A stretch of DNA of 44,132 nt from Eubacteriales Family XIII. Incertae Sedis bacterium (GCA_031272365.1 JAISTX010000061.1:1-44132); one strand, 5' to 3'. Positions 1 to 9,551 are shown, counted from the first letter of the stretch. Made by a program: numbers and translations. Notes: a model not told the origin generated them from the letters alone.

Positions 1-1
1 C

Positions 2-409
2 GAGCCCGATACGCGGGCGCTCATGGAGGCGGCGCGGGCGCAGGGCAAGCGCGTGTGCGTGCCGCTGTGCACGGCGATGGGCGTCATGGAGGCGCGGGCG
101 ATTTCCGGGGAAGGGGATCTGCAGAGCGGGAAGTACGACATCCCGGAGCCGCGGCCGGCGTGCCCCGTCGTGCCGCCGGGGGACATCGACCTGATCGTCA
201 CGCCCTGCGTCTGCTGCGACCGCGAAGGCTACCGGCTCGGCTACGGCGGCGGGTTCTACGACCGGTGGCTCGCGGAAAGCCGCGCCCCGGCGGTCGTGCT
301 CTGCTACGAGGCGATGATGGTCGAGGCGGTGCCGCGCGAGGCGCACGACCAAAAGGCCGACCTCGTCGTGACGGAGGCGGGGGTTTACCGGTTCAAAGAC
401 GGTCTTTGA
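2..409 (+). CDS. 5-formyltetrahydrofolate cyclo-ligase, C-terminal part (gene starts before the window)
   Basis: This enzyme converts 5-formyl-THF plus ATP to 5,10-methenyl-THF in cytosolic one-carbon metabolism. The open frame runs from the window edge (codons from base 2), so the N-terminus with the first part of the ATP/substrate site is missing. The visible part has the family hallmark GYGGGFYDR, which forms the ATP/phosphate-binding loop, preceded by LIVTPCVCCDREGYRLG. It ends in the usual late strand (ADLVVTEAGVYRF). About 135 residues are visible of a usual 180-200. The end overlaps the converging transporter gene by 25 bases. It lies near folC but is separated from it by the reverse-strand transporter. 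The family call is secure; only the start is unseen. Confidence 0.9.
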   Translation, partial: EPDTRALMEAARAQGKRVCVPLCTAMGVMEARAISGEGDLQSGKYDIPEPRPACPVVPPGDIDLIVTPCVCCDREGYRLGYGGGFYDRWLAESRAPAVVLCYEAMMVEAVPREAHDQKADLVVTEAGVYRFKDGL

Positions 410-1290
410 TTTTTGAATCGGATCACGAAGCAGGCGGAGATGATGACGACGGCCATCCCCACGATCTGGAGCGGGGACAGGCTCGCGCCCAGGATGAGGC
501 GCTCCCCGATGACCGTGACGACGGGCATGAAATTGGCGAAGAGGGCGCAGGGCATCGCGCCGACGTAGGACAGGGATTTGTTATACAGCATATAGCCGAC
601 GCTCGACCCGCCGATGCTGAGGAAGAGGATCACGAGGATCGTGTGCGTGCTGAAAAATTCGGTGGGGGCCGGGTTCGCAAAATAGAACGGCGCCAGGATG
701 ATGGCGGAGGCGCACAGCTGGTACACGGAGAGGTCCTGCGAGCTGTAGCGGGCGACCATCTTCTCCATGAGGATCCCGTAGAACCCCCAGGACACGACGC
801 TGCCGAAGGCGAAGATATAGCCGAGCACCTTCCCCTCGACGAGGTCCTGCAGGTCGACGCCGATCACGAGCGACACGCCGAAGATGCAGACCGCGATGAA
901 CACGACGGCGCGCCAGCCCGGCGCGTTCCGGTGGAACAGGAATTCCATGAGGACCGACATGAGCGGGATGGACGCGATCACGACCGCGACGACGCCGGCG
1001 GACAGGTATTCCAGCGCGGCGTAGTTTGTGAGCTGGTACCCGACGTTCCCGAACAGCGCGTTCAGGAAGAAGAAGGGCACGTCGCGCAGGCGGAAGCGGA
1101 AACTCCGGTCGCGCAGCAGCTTGAACGTCAGCGTGAACAGGGCGGCGGAGCCAAAATTGAGGAACCCGAGGCCCGGCACCGAGACCGAGGTGAGCAGGGT
1201 CTTCGCGAAGATCGGTGTGATGCCCCAGATCATCATCACGATCGACAACATGAAATAACTTATGCGCGCTTTGTTTGTTTGGTTGTCCAT
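385..1290 (-). CDS. EamA/DMT-family transporter
   Basis: A 301-residue integral membrane protein with about ten hydrophobic segments arranged as two EamA repeats. The first begins near ISYFMLSIVMMIWGITPIFAK and the second near GKVLGYIFAFGSVVSWGFYG. This is the drug/metabolite transporter superfamily fold, which exports small metabolites or amino acids; the substrate cannot be told. The start is the ATG at 1288-1290, preceded by an AAGGGG ribosome-binding site. A longer frame up to 1389 would add an implausible arginine-rich leader. It is transcribed away from folC from its own promoter and its 3' end overlaps the cyclo-ligase gene by 25 bases. Length fits the family (about 290-310). Confidence 0.88.
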   Translation of the reverse strand: MDNQTNKARISYFMLSIVMMIWGITPIFAKTLLTSVSVPGLGFLNFGSAALFTLTFKLLRDRSFRFRLRDVPFFFLNALFGNVGYQLTNYAALEYLSAGVVAVVIASIPLMSVLMEFLFHRNAPGWRAVVFIAVCIFGVSLVIGVDLQDLVEGKVLGYIFAFGSVVSWGFYGILMEKMVARYSSQDLSVYQLCASAIILAPFYFANPAPTEFFSTHTILVILFLSIGGSSVGYMLYNKSLSYVGAMPCALFANFMPVVTVIGERLILGASLSPLQIVGMAVVIISACFVIRFKNQRPSLNR

Positions 1291-1319
1291 GCAGCCCCTT
1301 CTTCGCTCCAACGGTGTAT

Positions 1320-1347
1320 ATATTACCAGAATGGGGATGAAACGCAA
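1320..1347 (-). promoter_or_regulatory. putative sigma-70-type promoter of the EamA transporter gene
   Basis: On the reverse strand there is a -35-like TTGCGT (1342-1347) and a -10 TAATAT (1320-1325) with a 16-bp spacer, about 30 bases before the transporter ATG. The spacing is right; the -35 matches four of six consensus bases. Confidence 0.5.
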
Positions 1348-1488
1348 GCGCGGAATGGGTGTGCGCATGGAATCCGTGTGCGCCCCCAAGGCGCTACGGG
1401 GGCCACTGGGCCTATGTCACACAAAAAGTGAGTCGGGAGTTGTTAAACGACAGTTTCAATGCTCCTCGGAGCAAGGCCGGGCTGAATA

Positions 1489-1497
1489 TGGTACTAT
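1489..1497 (+). promoter_or_regulatory. putative extended -10 promoter for folC
   Basis: TGG-TACTAT (TG at 1489-1490, hexamer 1492-1497) lies 36 bases before the folC ATG. No good -35 is visible, as is usual for extended -10 promoters. The same TGG-TAnnnT form precedes several other genes in this window. Confidence 0.4.
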
Positions 1498-1533
1498 GGT
1501 GTTTGTTTGTGATGCCTGGAGGAGAGGACTCGA

Positions 1534-2850
1534 ATGAACGCTGAGGAGAAAATCGCTGGGTTTTTGAAATTTGGCAGCCGGCTTGGGCTGGAACGCATGG
1601 CTTATCTCATGGAGGCGCTGGGGCACCCGGAGGCGGGGCTGCGCGTGCTGCATGTGGCTGGGACGAACGGGAAGGGCTCGATCTGCCGCTACCTGTACGA
1701 GTGCCTGCTCGCGATGGGGTATTCGGCGGGGCTGTTCATCTCGCCGTACGTGCTGGACTTCCGCGAGCGCATCCAGGTGGACGGGGAATGGATCCCGGAA
1801 GGGGACTTGGAGCGGCTGGCGGACGAGGTGGTCGGCGCCGCGGACGCCTATGTGCGCGAAACGGGCGAATCCCCCACGGAATTCGAAATCATCACAGCCA
1901 TCGCGCTGCAGTACTTCAAAGAGCGCGGCGTGGACTTCACGGTGCTGGAGGTCGGGCTCGGCGGGCGCGGCGACTCTACGAATATCATCAAGGAGCCGCT
2001 GGTGTCCGTCATCACGCCGATCGCGTTCGACCATATGGACCGCCTCGGGGGGACCATCGAGGAGATCGCGGCGGAGAAGGCGGGGATCATCAAGCCCGGC
2101 TGCCCCGTCGTCACTGCCGCCGGCGCGGCGTCGAAAGGGGAGGCGCGCGCGGCGGCCGGCGTCATCGCGCGGCGGGCGTATGAAGTCGGCGCACCCCTTG
2201 TGGATGCTTCGCGCATCGCCGCCGCCGCGCGGGTTCACGAGGCCGGGCTGTGCGGCAGCCGGTTTTCTTGCGTGATCGGCGGGCGGCGCTACGATGGCAT
2301 CGAGATCGCGATGGCGGGCGCGCACCAGGTCGAGAACGCGGCGGTGGCGCTGTGCGCGCTGGACGTCCTGCGGGAGCGCGGGCATATCCGGGGCGACGGC
2401 GAGGGGCTTCGGGCCGGCATGAAAAGGGCGGTGATGCCCGCGCGGTTCCAGGTCGGGACGAACGCGGACGGGCAGGTTGAGATCTACGACGGCGCGCACA
2501 ACGAGGCCGGCGCGCGGGCGCTGGCGGACACCCTCGGGGCGTGCCTCGGCGGGCGGGAGCCCGCGCCGAAGCTCCTCTTTGTCGTCGGCATTTTGCGCGA
2601 CAAGGAGGCGGACGCCATGCTGCGGATCCTTGTGGGCGCGGCGGGGCCTGACGGCGCCTTCCTCGCGACGCAGCCGGGCAACGAGCGCGCGCTCACGGCG
2701 GACGAGCTGGCGGGGAGGATCCGGCAGGCGGGCGGCCGCGTGGCGGGGGTCTGCGCGGACCCGAAAAGCCTGCCTGCGGAAACGCTGCGGGAATATGATA
2801 TGATTGTGTATGCAGGTTCATTGTATTTGATGGGTGAGTTGCTGAAATGA
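1534..2850 (+). CDS. folC: folylpolyglutamate synthase / dihydrofolate synthase
   Basis: An ATP-dependent Mur-ligase-family enzyme that adds glutamate to folates, and in many bacteria also joins glutamate to dihydropteroate. The 438 residues match the usual 420-440. The P-loop GTNGKGS is at residues 43-49, the conserved VLEVGLGGRGDSTNI block at about 137-151, and the C-terminal-domain motif YDGAHNEAGA at about 316-325, where the family has DGAHN. The ATG at 1534 follows a GGAGGAGAGG ribosome-binding site. The stop overlaps the next start by four bases (ATGA), so it is translationally coupled to the lipid kinase. Whether it has both activities cannot be read from sequence. Confidence 0.95.
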   Translation: MNAEEKIAGFLKFGSRLGLERMAYLMEALGHPEAGLRVLHVAGTNGKGSICRYLYECLLAMGYSAGLFISPYVLDFRERIQVDGEWIPEGDLERLADEVVGAADAYVRETGESPTEFEIITAIALQYFKERGVDFTVLEVGLGGRGDSTNIIKEPLVSVITPIAFDHMDRLGGTIEEIAAEKAGIIKPGCPVVTAAGAASKGEARAAAGVIARRAYEVGAPLVDASRIAAAARVHEAGLCGSRFSCVIGGRRYDGIEIAMAGAHQVENAAVALCALDVLRERGHIRGDGEGLRAGMKRAVMPARFQVGTNADGQVEIYDGAHNEAGARALADTLGACLGGREPAPKLLFVVGILRDKEADAMLRILVGAAGPDGAFLATQPGNERALTADELAGRIRQAGGRVAGVCADPKSLPAETLREYDMIVYAGSLYLMGELLK

Positions 2851-3746
2851 AACGAGTTGTTTTGATCTACAATCCACAGGCCGGGAACGGGATATTCACG
2901 GCCCATCTCGACAAGGTCATCGCGCGGTTCGCCGACGCGGGGATGCTGCTCATCCCCATCCGGCTCGGCGGCGCTTTCACGCTGGAGCGCGTCATGACGG
3001 ACCCCGAGCTCAGCCGTTGCCACAAGTTCATCGCGGCGGGCGGCGACGGCACGGTGCACCTCGTCGTGAACGAGATGGTGAAGCACGGGGTCGAGACCCC
3101 GCTCGCGATCTTCCCGGCAGGCACGGCCAACGACCTCGCGTCCTACCTCGGCGTCCCGTCGGAGATCGACGGCATGGTCGAGGTGGCGCTCTCCGAAAAT
3201 TATTTGAAGATGGACGTCGGGACGGCGAACGGGCGGTGCTTCGTGAACGTGCTTGCGATCGGCATGCTTGTTGACATCAGCCAGCGGACGGACCCGACGA
3301 TCAAGAACACGCTTGGCCTCGGTGCCTACTATCTGCGCGGGCTTGCGGAGGTGCCGTTTGCGCGGGCCTCGCATATCCGCATCATCGCAGGCGACAAGGT
3401 CATCGACGGGGATTCGAGCGCCGTCATCATCATGAACGGGCGGCAGGCGGGCGGCTTCCATCAGATCGCGCCGTTCTCGGATATCGGGGACGGGCTTCTG
3501 GACGTCGTCTACTTCAAGAAGCTGATCCTTCCCGTGATGCTGCCGGTGTTGCTCACCGTGATGGCGGGGCAGCACCCGCGCGACAAGCGCGTGGAGTATT
3601 TCAAGGCGGCGCAGCTGCGCATCGAGACGGACGAGCAGCATCCGGTGAACACGGACCTCGACGGCGAGCGCGGCGACGTGCTGCCGCTCGACGTGGGCGT
3701 GCTGCCCGGGCGCATCCTCGTGAACGCGCCGCCGGACGCGGAGTGA
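2847..3746 (+). CDS. YegS/BmrU-type diacylglycerol (lipid) kinase
   Basis: A 299-residue protein of the DAGK catalytic family that phosphorylates diacylglycerol or a related lipid at the inner face of the membrane. Visible motifs are the N-terminal VLIYNPQAGNG, the nucleotide-binding GGDGTVHLVVNE (GGDGT at residues 65-69) and FPAGTANDLASYLG. These are followed by the C-terminal beta-sandwich region, with a DGE motif (TDLDGERGD) near residue 273. It overlaps folC by the ATGA junction. Its end is only 25 bases from the converging adhesin gene. The exact lipid substrate is unknown; undecaprenol or diacylglycerol are possibilities in this family. Confidence 0.88.
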   Translation: MKRVVLIYNPQAGNGIFTAHLDKVIARFADAGMLLIPIRLGGAFTLERVMTDPELSRCHKFIAAGGDGTVHLVVNEMVKHGVETPLAIFPAGTANDLASYLGVPSEIDGMVEVALSENYLKMDVGTANGRCFVNVLAIGMLVDISQRTDPTIKNTLGLGAYYLRGLAEVPFARASHIRIIAGDKVIDGDSSAVIIMNGRQAGGFHQIAPFSDIGDGLLDVVYFKKLILPVMLPVLLTVMAGQHPRDKRVEYFKAAQLRIETDEQHPVNTDLDGERGDVLPLDVGVLPGRILVNAPPDAE

Positions 3747-3771
3747 CAGCCGCGCGGCGGCCCTTCTGCGC

Positions 3772-6700
3772 TTACCCGCGCTGCTTCCGCCGCCGGTACA
3801 GCCTTACGGACAATCCGGCCCCCAGCCCTGCCGCAAGGAGGCAGAGCAGCAGCCATGCCGCCGGGTCGGCGTCGTCGCCCGTCTTGGGGCCTGACGCGCC
3901 GCCGCCGCTGCCGTGGTTGCCGCTGTCCCCGCCGGGCATGTCCTCGCCGGGCCGATCCGGGACTTCGGGGGAGATGGGCGGCACGGGCAGCTTCTTGTCC
4001 TCCGCGACCACGTGGACGGGCTCCGGCTGCTCGACCGCGATGAGCGGCACGGAAAACGGCACGATGGCCGGCGAGACCGAATAGCCCGCGGGCGCGGTCT
4101 TTTCTTTGAAATAATACGTGCCGGGCGTGAGCCCCTGGACCGTGACGGTCCCGTCCGCGCCGGTGGTGTACGCCCCCAAACGAGTAGCCGCCGCAGAGGC
4201 GTCCGCGTCGTCCCCCGGCCGCGCTCTGTCCTGCCGGTACAGCTCGTACACCGCGCCGGCCAGCGCCACCCGCGAGTAGTCGTCCTGTTTCAGCAATTCC
4301 ACGGAACCCTTGTAGTTTTCAAACGTCACGGGGTCGGTGTCCAAAGCGTTCGGCGTAGGCGTGAAGAGTAGGTCGCCAGAGTCCCGGGTTTCCACAGTCC
4401 CGTAGGAGATGGCTGCCGGGATGCGGAAGTCGATCGGGTCCATATTCGTCAGGTATGTGGCACGCGCCGTGTCGTCCGGCTTGCGCTCCAAGAAGCGGTA
4501 GCTGCCGGGGGCGAGGCCGTCCGCCGTGACCCAGCCGTCCGGGCCCGAGGTGTACTCCCCGATCTCGATGGGGCCATCGCCCAGCGGCGTGTCCACCTTC
4601 TCGAGCAGGAACCGGTAGCCCGCCAGCGGGTTGCCCTCCGCGTCCGTCTTGCGGAACCGGGCTGTCCCCTGGTCGTTCAAGGCCGGGCTCGCGCCGGACG
4701 CGAGGGTGTTCAGGTCGATGGGCGCGGGCTTCCCGGCGATGTCCTGCGCGGGCAGGTCGAAGGAGGCCAGCGTGTCCGAATTGAGGATATAGCCGTCCGG
4801 CGCGGCGGCCTCCACGAGCCGGTAGGCCTTGTCCGGGTCCGTGCCGGTGGCGGGCGGGATGCCGTTCAGGATGTACTGGCCGCCGCCCTGCGCCTCCGCG
4901 ATCGACACGACTTCTCCGTCCGCGTCGATCAGGAAAAAGCGTGCGCTGTCGCCCGCGACGGCATCCCCGAGCTGCTTGGCGAACGTGACGGAATACTGGT
5001 AGTCGACGAAGGGCGTCTGGGCGGTGTTGAGCTCCTGCCGGGAGGCCACGTCGCCGATGGTGACCGTCTGCAGATAGCCCGGCACCTCCGTGTTGAGCAG
5101 GTAGCCCGGCGCCGGCGCCGTCTCCAGGATGTGGTAGGAGCCCTGCGGCAGCCCGCTGAAGATCACGAGGCCGTCCGCGTTGGAGACCGCGGTGAGCTGC
5201 GGCGGGTCGCCCGCGGGCGCCCCGTTCGGCCAGGCGCCGATGACATCATCCGCGTAGAGCGTAAACTCCGCGCCGCCGAGGGGCGCCCCGTCCTCGTCCG
5301 CCTTGTGGAAAAAGACGACGGAGTCGATGAGGTAGTTGTCGAGGCCGTCGTCAAACGGCTTGACCGCCGGTACGTCGTCACCGGGATCGTCGTCAAACTC
5401 CATATTTGCAAGGTCGACGACCGACTCTCCCGGGTTGGCGATGCTCGCCGGGTCCGTGCTGTTGCCCGGCACCGCGATGCCCGGGAAGAAGCCGCCCGGG
5501 AAGGGCAGGACGAGCCCGCCCGGCGCCGACGTCTCCTGCAGCCAGTACCCCGGGTAGCTCACGATCGGCGGCAGCCCCGTGAAGACCACGTTGCCCTCCG
5601 CGTCGGACACCGCCTCCCACGTCTGCGAGGGGTAGTGCGGGTCGTCATGGTCGGCGATCGTCGGGTCTCCGTTGTAGAGCGTGAACCGCGCCCCCGCCAG
5701 CGGCTTGTTATCCAGCTCGGCGTACTGGCCGCCGGCCGACTCAAACTTCATCACCTTCTTGAACCGCAGCACGCCCTGGTAGTTGACGCTGCTCACGTCC
5801 TTGCGCGCCTCGGTGCCCACCGTGAAGCGCAGCGGCGTGGAATTGCGGATATAGCCGTCGGGCGCCAGGGTCTCGACGAACTGGTAGGTCCCCTCCGGCA
5901 GGCCGACGACGGTGATCGTGCCGTCCGCGTCGGTCACATACGTATCCGTATAGCCCGGCACCGGGTCGCCGTTCCCGTCCCGCAGGACAAACTCCGCCCC
6001 CTCGAGCTTGTTCGGCCCCGGCTTCGGCAGCGAGGCCTCGAGACCCGTCTCGGGGTCGATCCCGATCTCAAACACCGGGTCGCCGCTTGCCAGGTGCAGC
6101 CCGTCCGTCTTCGTCAGCACGACCATGCCCTGCGCGTTCGTCAGGATGTTGCGCCCCGCCGCCACGTTGCCGCTCCCGTCCACTTTCAAAGTGTAGGAGC
6201 CCGCGCGCAGATCGTCGGGGATCGCGTAGCCGGACGCGCCCCAGGCCCCGTTGTCCACCTCCATGAGGCTGTAGGTCCCCTCGACCAGATTGCCGAACGA
6301 GGCCTGCCCGGCCGCGTCCGTGACCTGGTCGACGCCGACGCGGTTGCCGTTGCTGTCGAAGAGCCGGAAGGTCACGCCGTCCATCGGCTCGCCGTCGTCC
6401 GGCCCGCCGAGGGCGCGCTTTGTGATGGAAAAACCGGTCAGCGCGCCTTCCAGCACGCCGCCCGCCTTGAGCACGGTCACGCTCACGTACGACTTCTGGT
6501 CCGTGTTCATCGGCGCCGCCGAGTCGCTCGTGATGGTCACGTCGTTGTACGGCCGGATCGTGCCCGAGGAGCTGGAGGAGACCATCAGCGACGTGCGGAA
6601 CGTGAGGATGTAGGGACGGTTGATCGTGGCGTACGCCCCGATGAGCTTCAGCTCGAGCTCGGGCTTGCCGATGGAGCCGGCCACCTTCGTGCAGGCGGTG

Positions 6701-9459
6701 TTGGTCTCATAGGTGTACGTGTAGTCTGTTCCCAAAACAAGCGGGCTCTGCGTGTCCGCCGTGATGTTGCCGTCCGCGTCGACCGCGCCCGGCACGACGC
6801 GGATCGTGTCCGTCTGGATCGTCTGCGCGCTCTTGTCGTAGATGGCCGGCACGTCGTGGACGACGACGTTTGAGATCGTCGACTGGCTTGGGTTGATCGT
6901 GACGGTCCAGTACAGGTAGCCGTCCTTGCCCTGCGCGCCGCTCTTCTCGACGAGGTTGCCGCCGTGGTTCACGGAGACCGAGGCCGGGTAGTCGTGGTCG
7001 ATGGAGTTGTCGTTGTGGAAATGCCCCGTGTTCGTGTAGGTCGCGGCGACGTTCGAGCCCTCGACCGAGGTCTGGTACTCGATCATGAAGACGTTGCCGT
7101 CGTCGCCGTCCACCGGCTGCGCGACGTCCGGGAAGCGGATCGTGATCGTCTGGTCGTTGGCTGTCGACGGGTCCTCGATGGAGAACCGCGCGTACTCGGT
7201 GGGCGTCGCCTCCTTGCCCTTCACGGTCGACCCGTCCGCGTTGATCGAGTAATGGTAGATGTGCAGCGACATCGGCACGTAGGTCTGCACCTGCGTCGCC
7301 GACGGCGAGGTGATCTTGTCCGTGAAGACGCCGTTCTTCAGCGGCGTCCCCGCGTAGCCGAGCCAGACGTCCCACGTGATCGTCTTCGTGACCGCGTTGT
7401 AGCTCCCGCTCTTGCTGCCGTTGTTCTGGTCGGAGGCGGTCGGCGTGTAGCTCGCCTGGCTGCGCGCGTGGTAGCTGGTCCCGCCTGTCGTCCACGCCGC
7501 GTCGCCGGTGTTGACCGCCGTCTTCGACCCCGACGTGATGGACGCGTCGTAGATCGTGTCGTAGGTCAGCCGCAGCTGGTGCGTCGTCTCCTTGTAGGCC
7601 CCGATGAAGGCCACCGTGACGACCTGCGCGTCGTCTGCGCCGCCCTGGAAGGTGATCGTATAGTCCTTGTTCAGCTCGAGCGTCTTCTGCGGGCTGACCG
7701 TCACGTCCTTGATGACCGGCGGCTCCGCGCCCGCCGGCGGCCCCCCGGACGGCCCCACGTAGATGTAGTGCACCGCGGAGATCGTGTCCGTGTACACGAG
7801 GTTTTCCACGTCGTAACGCAGCTCGTTCAAATCGGTCTGCCACGTCAGCACCTTGTTCACGACATCGGCCGCCACGAGCTTTTTCACGACGCCTTCCTGC
7901 TTCACGACGTTCGTCGTGGACGAGCGCGACGGGGTGCTGTCGCCCGTCTCCGCCGTGTTCCGCACCGTGTAGTTGGAACTCACGACCCCGTTCGGGTCAG
8001 GCGGGCTGTAGGACGAACCGCTGCTCTGCGCGTTGCCGGCCGCGTATGTCTGGTAGGTGACGAGGTAGGCGGTCGAAATATTATTATTGAATTTGACGCG
8101 GAATTTGCCCGCCGACTGCGTGACCGTATACAGGCCCGGGCTCACGACGCTGCCGCGCTGGGGGTTTCCGGCGCTGTCAAACGTAACGTTGTACACCACG
8201 ACGCTCGCCGGGTCGAAGCCGATATGCCCGCCCTGCGTGTTCGTGCCGTTCGCCGTGTCGGGGTCGTAGATGTCGTCGATGTACGCCTCGGCCGCCGGCA
8301 CGCTGCCCTGGTTGTAGTTGTAGCGCAGCGCGTAGGAGTAGACGAGCCTGCGCGCCGGGGAGGCGCCGGGGATGGTCTGCGAGGTCACGTTCACCGCGAG
8401 CTTCTCGAGCTTCTTGCCGAAATTGGCGTTGACGGTGCTCGTGGCCTTCCAGGGCGTCGGGAACTCGTCCGAGGTGAGGCTCGCGCTGTTTGTGAAGGAA
8501 TAATTGCCGCCCGTCTGCGAGATCGCGGTGGTATCGATGGGCGTCGTATACGTGATCTTGAAAACTTTGTCCGTGGGGCCGGGGATCTTCACGGTGAAGC
8601 TCGGCGCGGGGCCGACCGTGTAGCTGTCCGACGGCGCGCGCGGGTTGCCCGTCCCGTTCTTGAGGTTGCCGTAGAGGTCGACGTCGACCTCCTCGACGGT
8701 GACGGACGCGCCGGCCAGCGCGAGGTTCGCGGGGAAGGTGTCCTTGAGCTGGATGTTTTGGACGTTGCGCATCGCCTTGTTGATGACGACCGTCCACGTG
8801 ATCGAGTCGGGGCTGACCGAGGTGGCCGACCCGTTGCGCGTGGCCGTGCCGCTCTTCTCGATGCCGCTGGTCGTCTCCGGCTTCACGTCGATCGTCGACT
8901 GGAGGCTGTCCTCGCTCGGAATCTTGATCGTCGTCTGCCCCGGGTCCGTGATGTTCGCCTTGTTGAGCAGCCCCTGATAAAACATATTGCCCGACAGCGC
9001 GCCGGAGGTGGACGCCTGGTCCGTGAAGACGATGTGCACGTTGCCGCCCGTCGCGCCGCTCGGGTCCGGCGTGACCGTGAAGTAGCCGTAAGGCGGCGCG
9101 CTCGCCGGCTTCGTCGGGTCGTGCAGCGGGACGTTGGTCGAGCCTTGCTTGATGACGATGTCCTGCGGCAGCGTGATGTCATATGTGTCGCCGGCCTTGA
9201 TCTTCGGCGTGACGTACGCCGGGATATACAGCCCCGTGTTGAAGCTCACGACCGAGTCGATCGTCGGGTCCTTCACGGGGTTGCCGCTCTTGTCCGTGAA
9301 CGTGAGCGACATATTCGTCGTGATGGACGACGCCTCCGGCTGAGCCGGGTCATAGTCCGGGAAGTAGGTGCGGATGTCCGTCGCCGTCGCGCCGAAGGCA
9401 GCCTGCGTGCCGCACAGCAGCGCCAAAACCGCGACCAATAGAATGATCGAACGCTTCAA
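3772..9459 (-). CDS. giant wall-anchored adhesin with isopeptide/Cna_B (SpaA-type) repeats
   Basis: A surface protein of about 1,895 residues. Layout: signal peptide (KRSIILLVAVLALLCGTQAAFGA), then about 950 residues of collagen-adhesin-like domains with repeated ITWTVVINK / LYWTVTINP / ITWDVWLGY strands. About seven Cna_B/SpaA domains follow, starting near residues 1005, 1110, 1230, 1380, 1486, 1596 and 1716. Each has an early Lys (KTDAEG, KADEDG, KQDD) and a late E-T-x-A-P-x-G-Y-type motif, as in self-formed isopeptide bonds. The tail is Pro/Gly-rich, then GPKTGDD, a hydrophobic stretch and RRRKQRG. This is a sortase sorting signal in which Leu of LPxTG is Gly. I chose the TTG at 9457-9459 because GGGGG lies 8 bases before it and it gives a clean signal peptide; ATG at 9474 or TTG at 9486 are possible. 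No sortase gene is in the window. Confidence 0.88.
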   Translation of the reverse strand: MKRSIILLVAVLALLCGTQAAFGATATDIRTYFPDYDPAQPEASSITTNMSLTFTDKSGNPVKDPTIDSVVSFNTGLYIPAYVTPKIKAGDTYDITLPQDIVIKQGSTNVPLHDPTKPASAPPYGYFTVTPDPSGATGGNVHIVFTDQASTSGALSGNMFYQGLLNKANITDPGQTTIKIPSEDSLQSTIDVKPETTSGIEKSGTATRNGSATSVSPDSITWTVVINKAMRNVQNIQLKDTFPANLALAGASVTVEEVDVDLYGNLKNGTGNPRAPSDSYTVGPAPSFTVKIPGPTDKVFKITYTTPIDTTAISQTGGNYSFTNSASLTSDEFPTPWKATSTVNANFGKKLEKLAVNVTSQTIPGASPARRLVYSYALRYNYNQGSVPAAEAYIDDIYDPDTANGTNTQGGHIGFDPASVVVYNVTFDSAGNPQRGSVVSPGLYTVTQSAGKFRVKFNNNISTAYLVTYQTYAAGNAQSSGSSYSPPDPNGVVSSNYTVRNTAETGDSTPSRSSTTNVVKQEGVVKKLVAADVVNKVLTWQTDLNELRYDVENLVYTDTISAVHYIYVGPSGGPPAGAEPPVIKDVTVSPQKTLELNKDYTITFQGGADDAQVVTVAFIGAYKETTHQLRLTYDTIYDASITSGSKTAVNTGDAAWTTGGTSYHARSQASYTPTASDQNNGSKSGSYNAVTKTITWDVWLGYAGTPLKNGVFTDKITSPSATQVQTYVPMSLHIYHYSINADGSTVKGKEATPTEYARFSIEDPSTANDQTITIRFPDVAQPVDGDDGNVFMIEYQTSVEGSNVAATYTNTGHFHNDNSIDHDYPASVSVNHGGNLVEKSGAQGKDGYLYWTVTINPSQSTISNVVVHDVPAIYDKSAQTIQTDTIRVVPGAVDADGNITADTQSPLVLGTDYTYTYETNTACTKVAGSIGKPELELKLIGAYATINRPYILTFRTSLMVSSSSSGTIRPYNDVTITSDSAAPMNTDQKSYVSVTVLKAGGVLEGALTGFSITKRALGGPDDGEPMDGVTFRLFDSNGNRVGVDQVTDAAGQASFGNLVEGTYSLMEVDNGAWGASGYAIPDDLRAGSYTLKVDGSGNVAAGRNILTNAQGMVVLTKTDGLHLASGDPVFEIGIDPETGLEASLPKPGPNKLEGAEFVLRDGNGDPVPGYTDTYVTDADGTITVVGLPEGTYQFVETLAPDGYIRNSTPLRFTVGTEARKDVSSVNYQGVLRFKKVMKFESAGGQYAELDNKPLAGARFTLYNGDPTIADHDDPHYPSQTWEAVSDAEGNVVFTGLPPIVSYPGYWLQETSAPGGLVLPFPGGFFPGIAVPGNSTDPASIANPGESVVDLANMEFDDDPGDDVPAVKPFDDGLDNYLIDSVVFFHKADEDGAPLGGAEFTLYADDVIGAWPNGAPAGDPPQLTAVSNADGLVIFSGLPQGSYHILETAPAPGYLLNTEVPGYLQTVTIGDVASRQELNTAQTPFVDYQYSVTFAKQLGDAVAGDSARFFLIDADGEVVSIAEAQGGGQYILNGIPPATGTDPDKAYRLVEAAAPDGYILNSDTLASFDLPAQDIAGKPAPIDLNTLASGASPALNDQGTARFRKTDAEGNPLAGYRFLLEKVDTPLGDGPIEIGEYTSGPDGWVTADGLAPGSYRFLERKPDDTARATYLTNMDPIDFRIPAAISYGTVETRDSGDLLFTPTPNALDTDPVTFENYKGSVELLKQDDYSRVALAGAVYELYRQDRARPGDDADASAAATRLGAYTTGADGTVTVQGLTPGTYYFKEKTAPAGYSVSPAIVPFSVPLIAVEQPEPVHVVAEDKKLPVPPISPEVPDRPGEDMPGGDSGNHGSGGGASGPKTGDDADPAAWLLLCLLAAGLGAGLSVRLYRRRKQRG

Positions 9460-9498
9460 AATCAGAACCCCCATTTTTTTCGTCAACTGTGTGACGCT

Positions 9499-9528
9499 AT
9501 TTTACCATAAAAGCAAGGAAACCTTCAA
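9499..9528 (-). promoter_or_regulatory. promoter of the adhesin gene
   Basis: On the reverse strand: -35 TTGAAG (9523-9528), 18-bp spacer, -10 TAAAAT (9499-9504) preceded by TGG, making an extended -10. The predicted transcription start is about 30 bases before the chosen TTG start codon. Confidence 0.55.
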
Positions 9529-9538
9529 GTTGCTTGAA
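9524..9538. promoter_or_regulatory. perfect palindrome overlapping the adhesin -35, operator candidate
   Basis: TTCAAG-TTG-CTTGAA is a perfect 6-3-6 inverted repeat whose left arm is within the -35 hexamer of the adhesin promoter. Its position suits a repressor site, but no regulator is linked to it and a chance palindrome of this size is possible. Confidence 0.35.
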
Positions 9539-9551
9539 CGAAACTTTATTT

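Noticed and set aside
6964..9441. Long open frame of about 825 codons antisense to the adhesin
   Set aside because: Its product is Arg/Val/Asp-rich with no domain, and the sense strand encodes clear Ig-like and signal sequences. High GC makes such shadows common.
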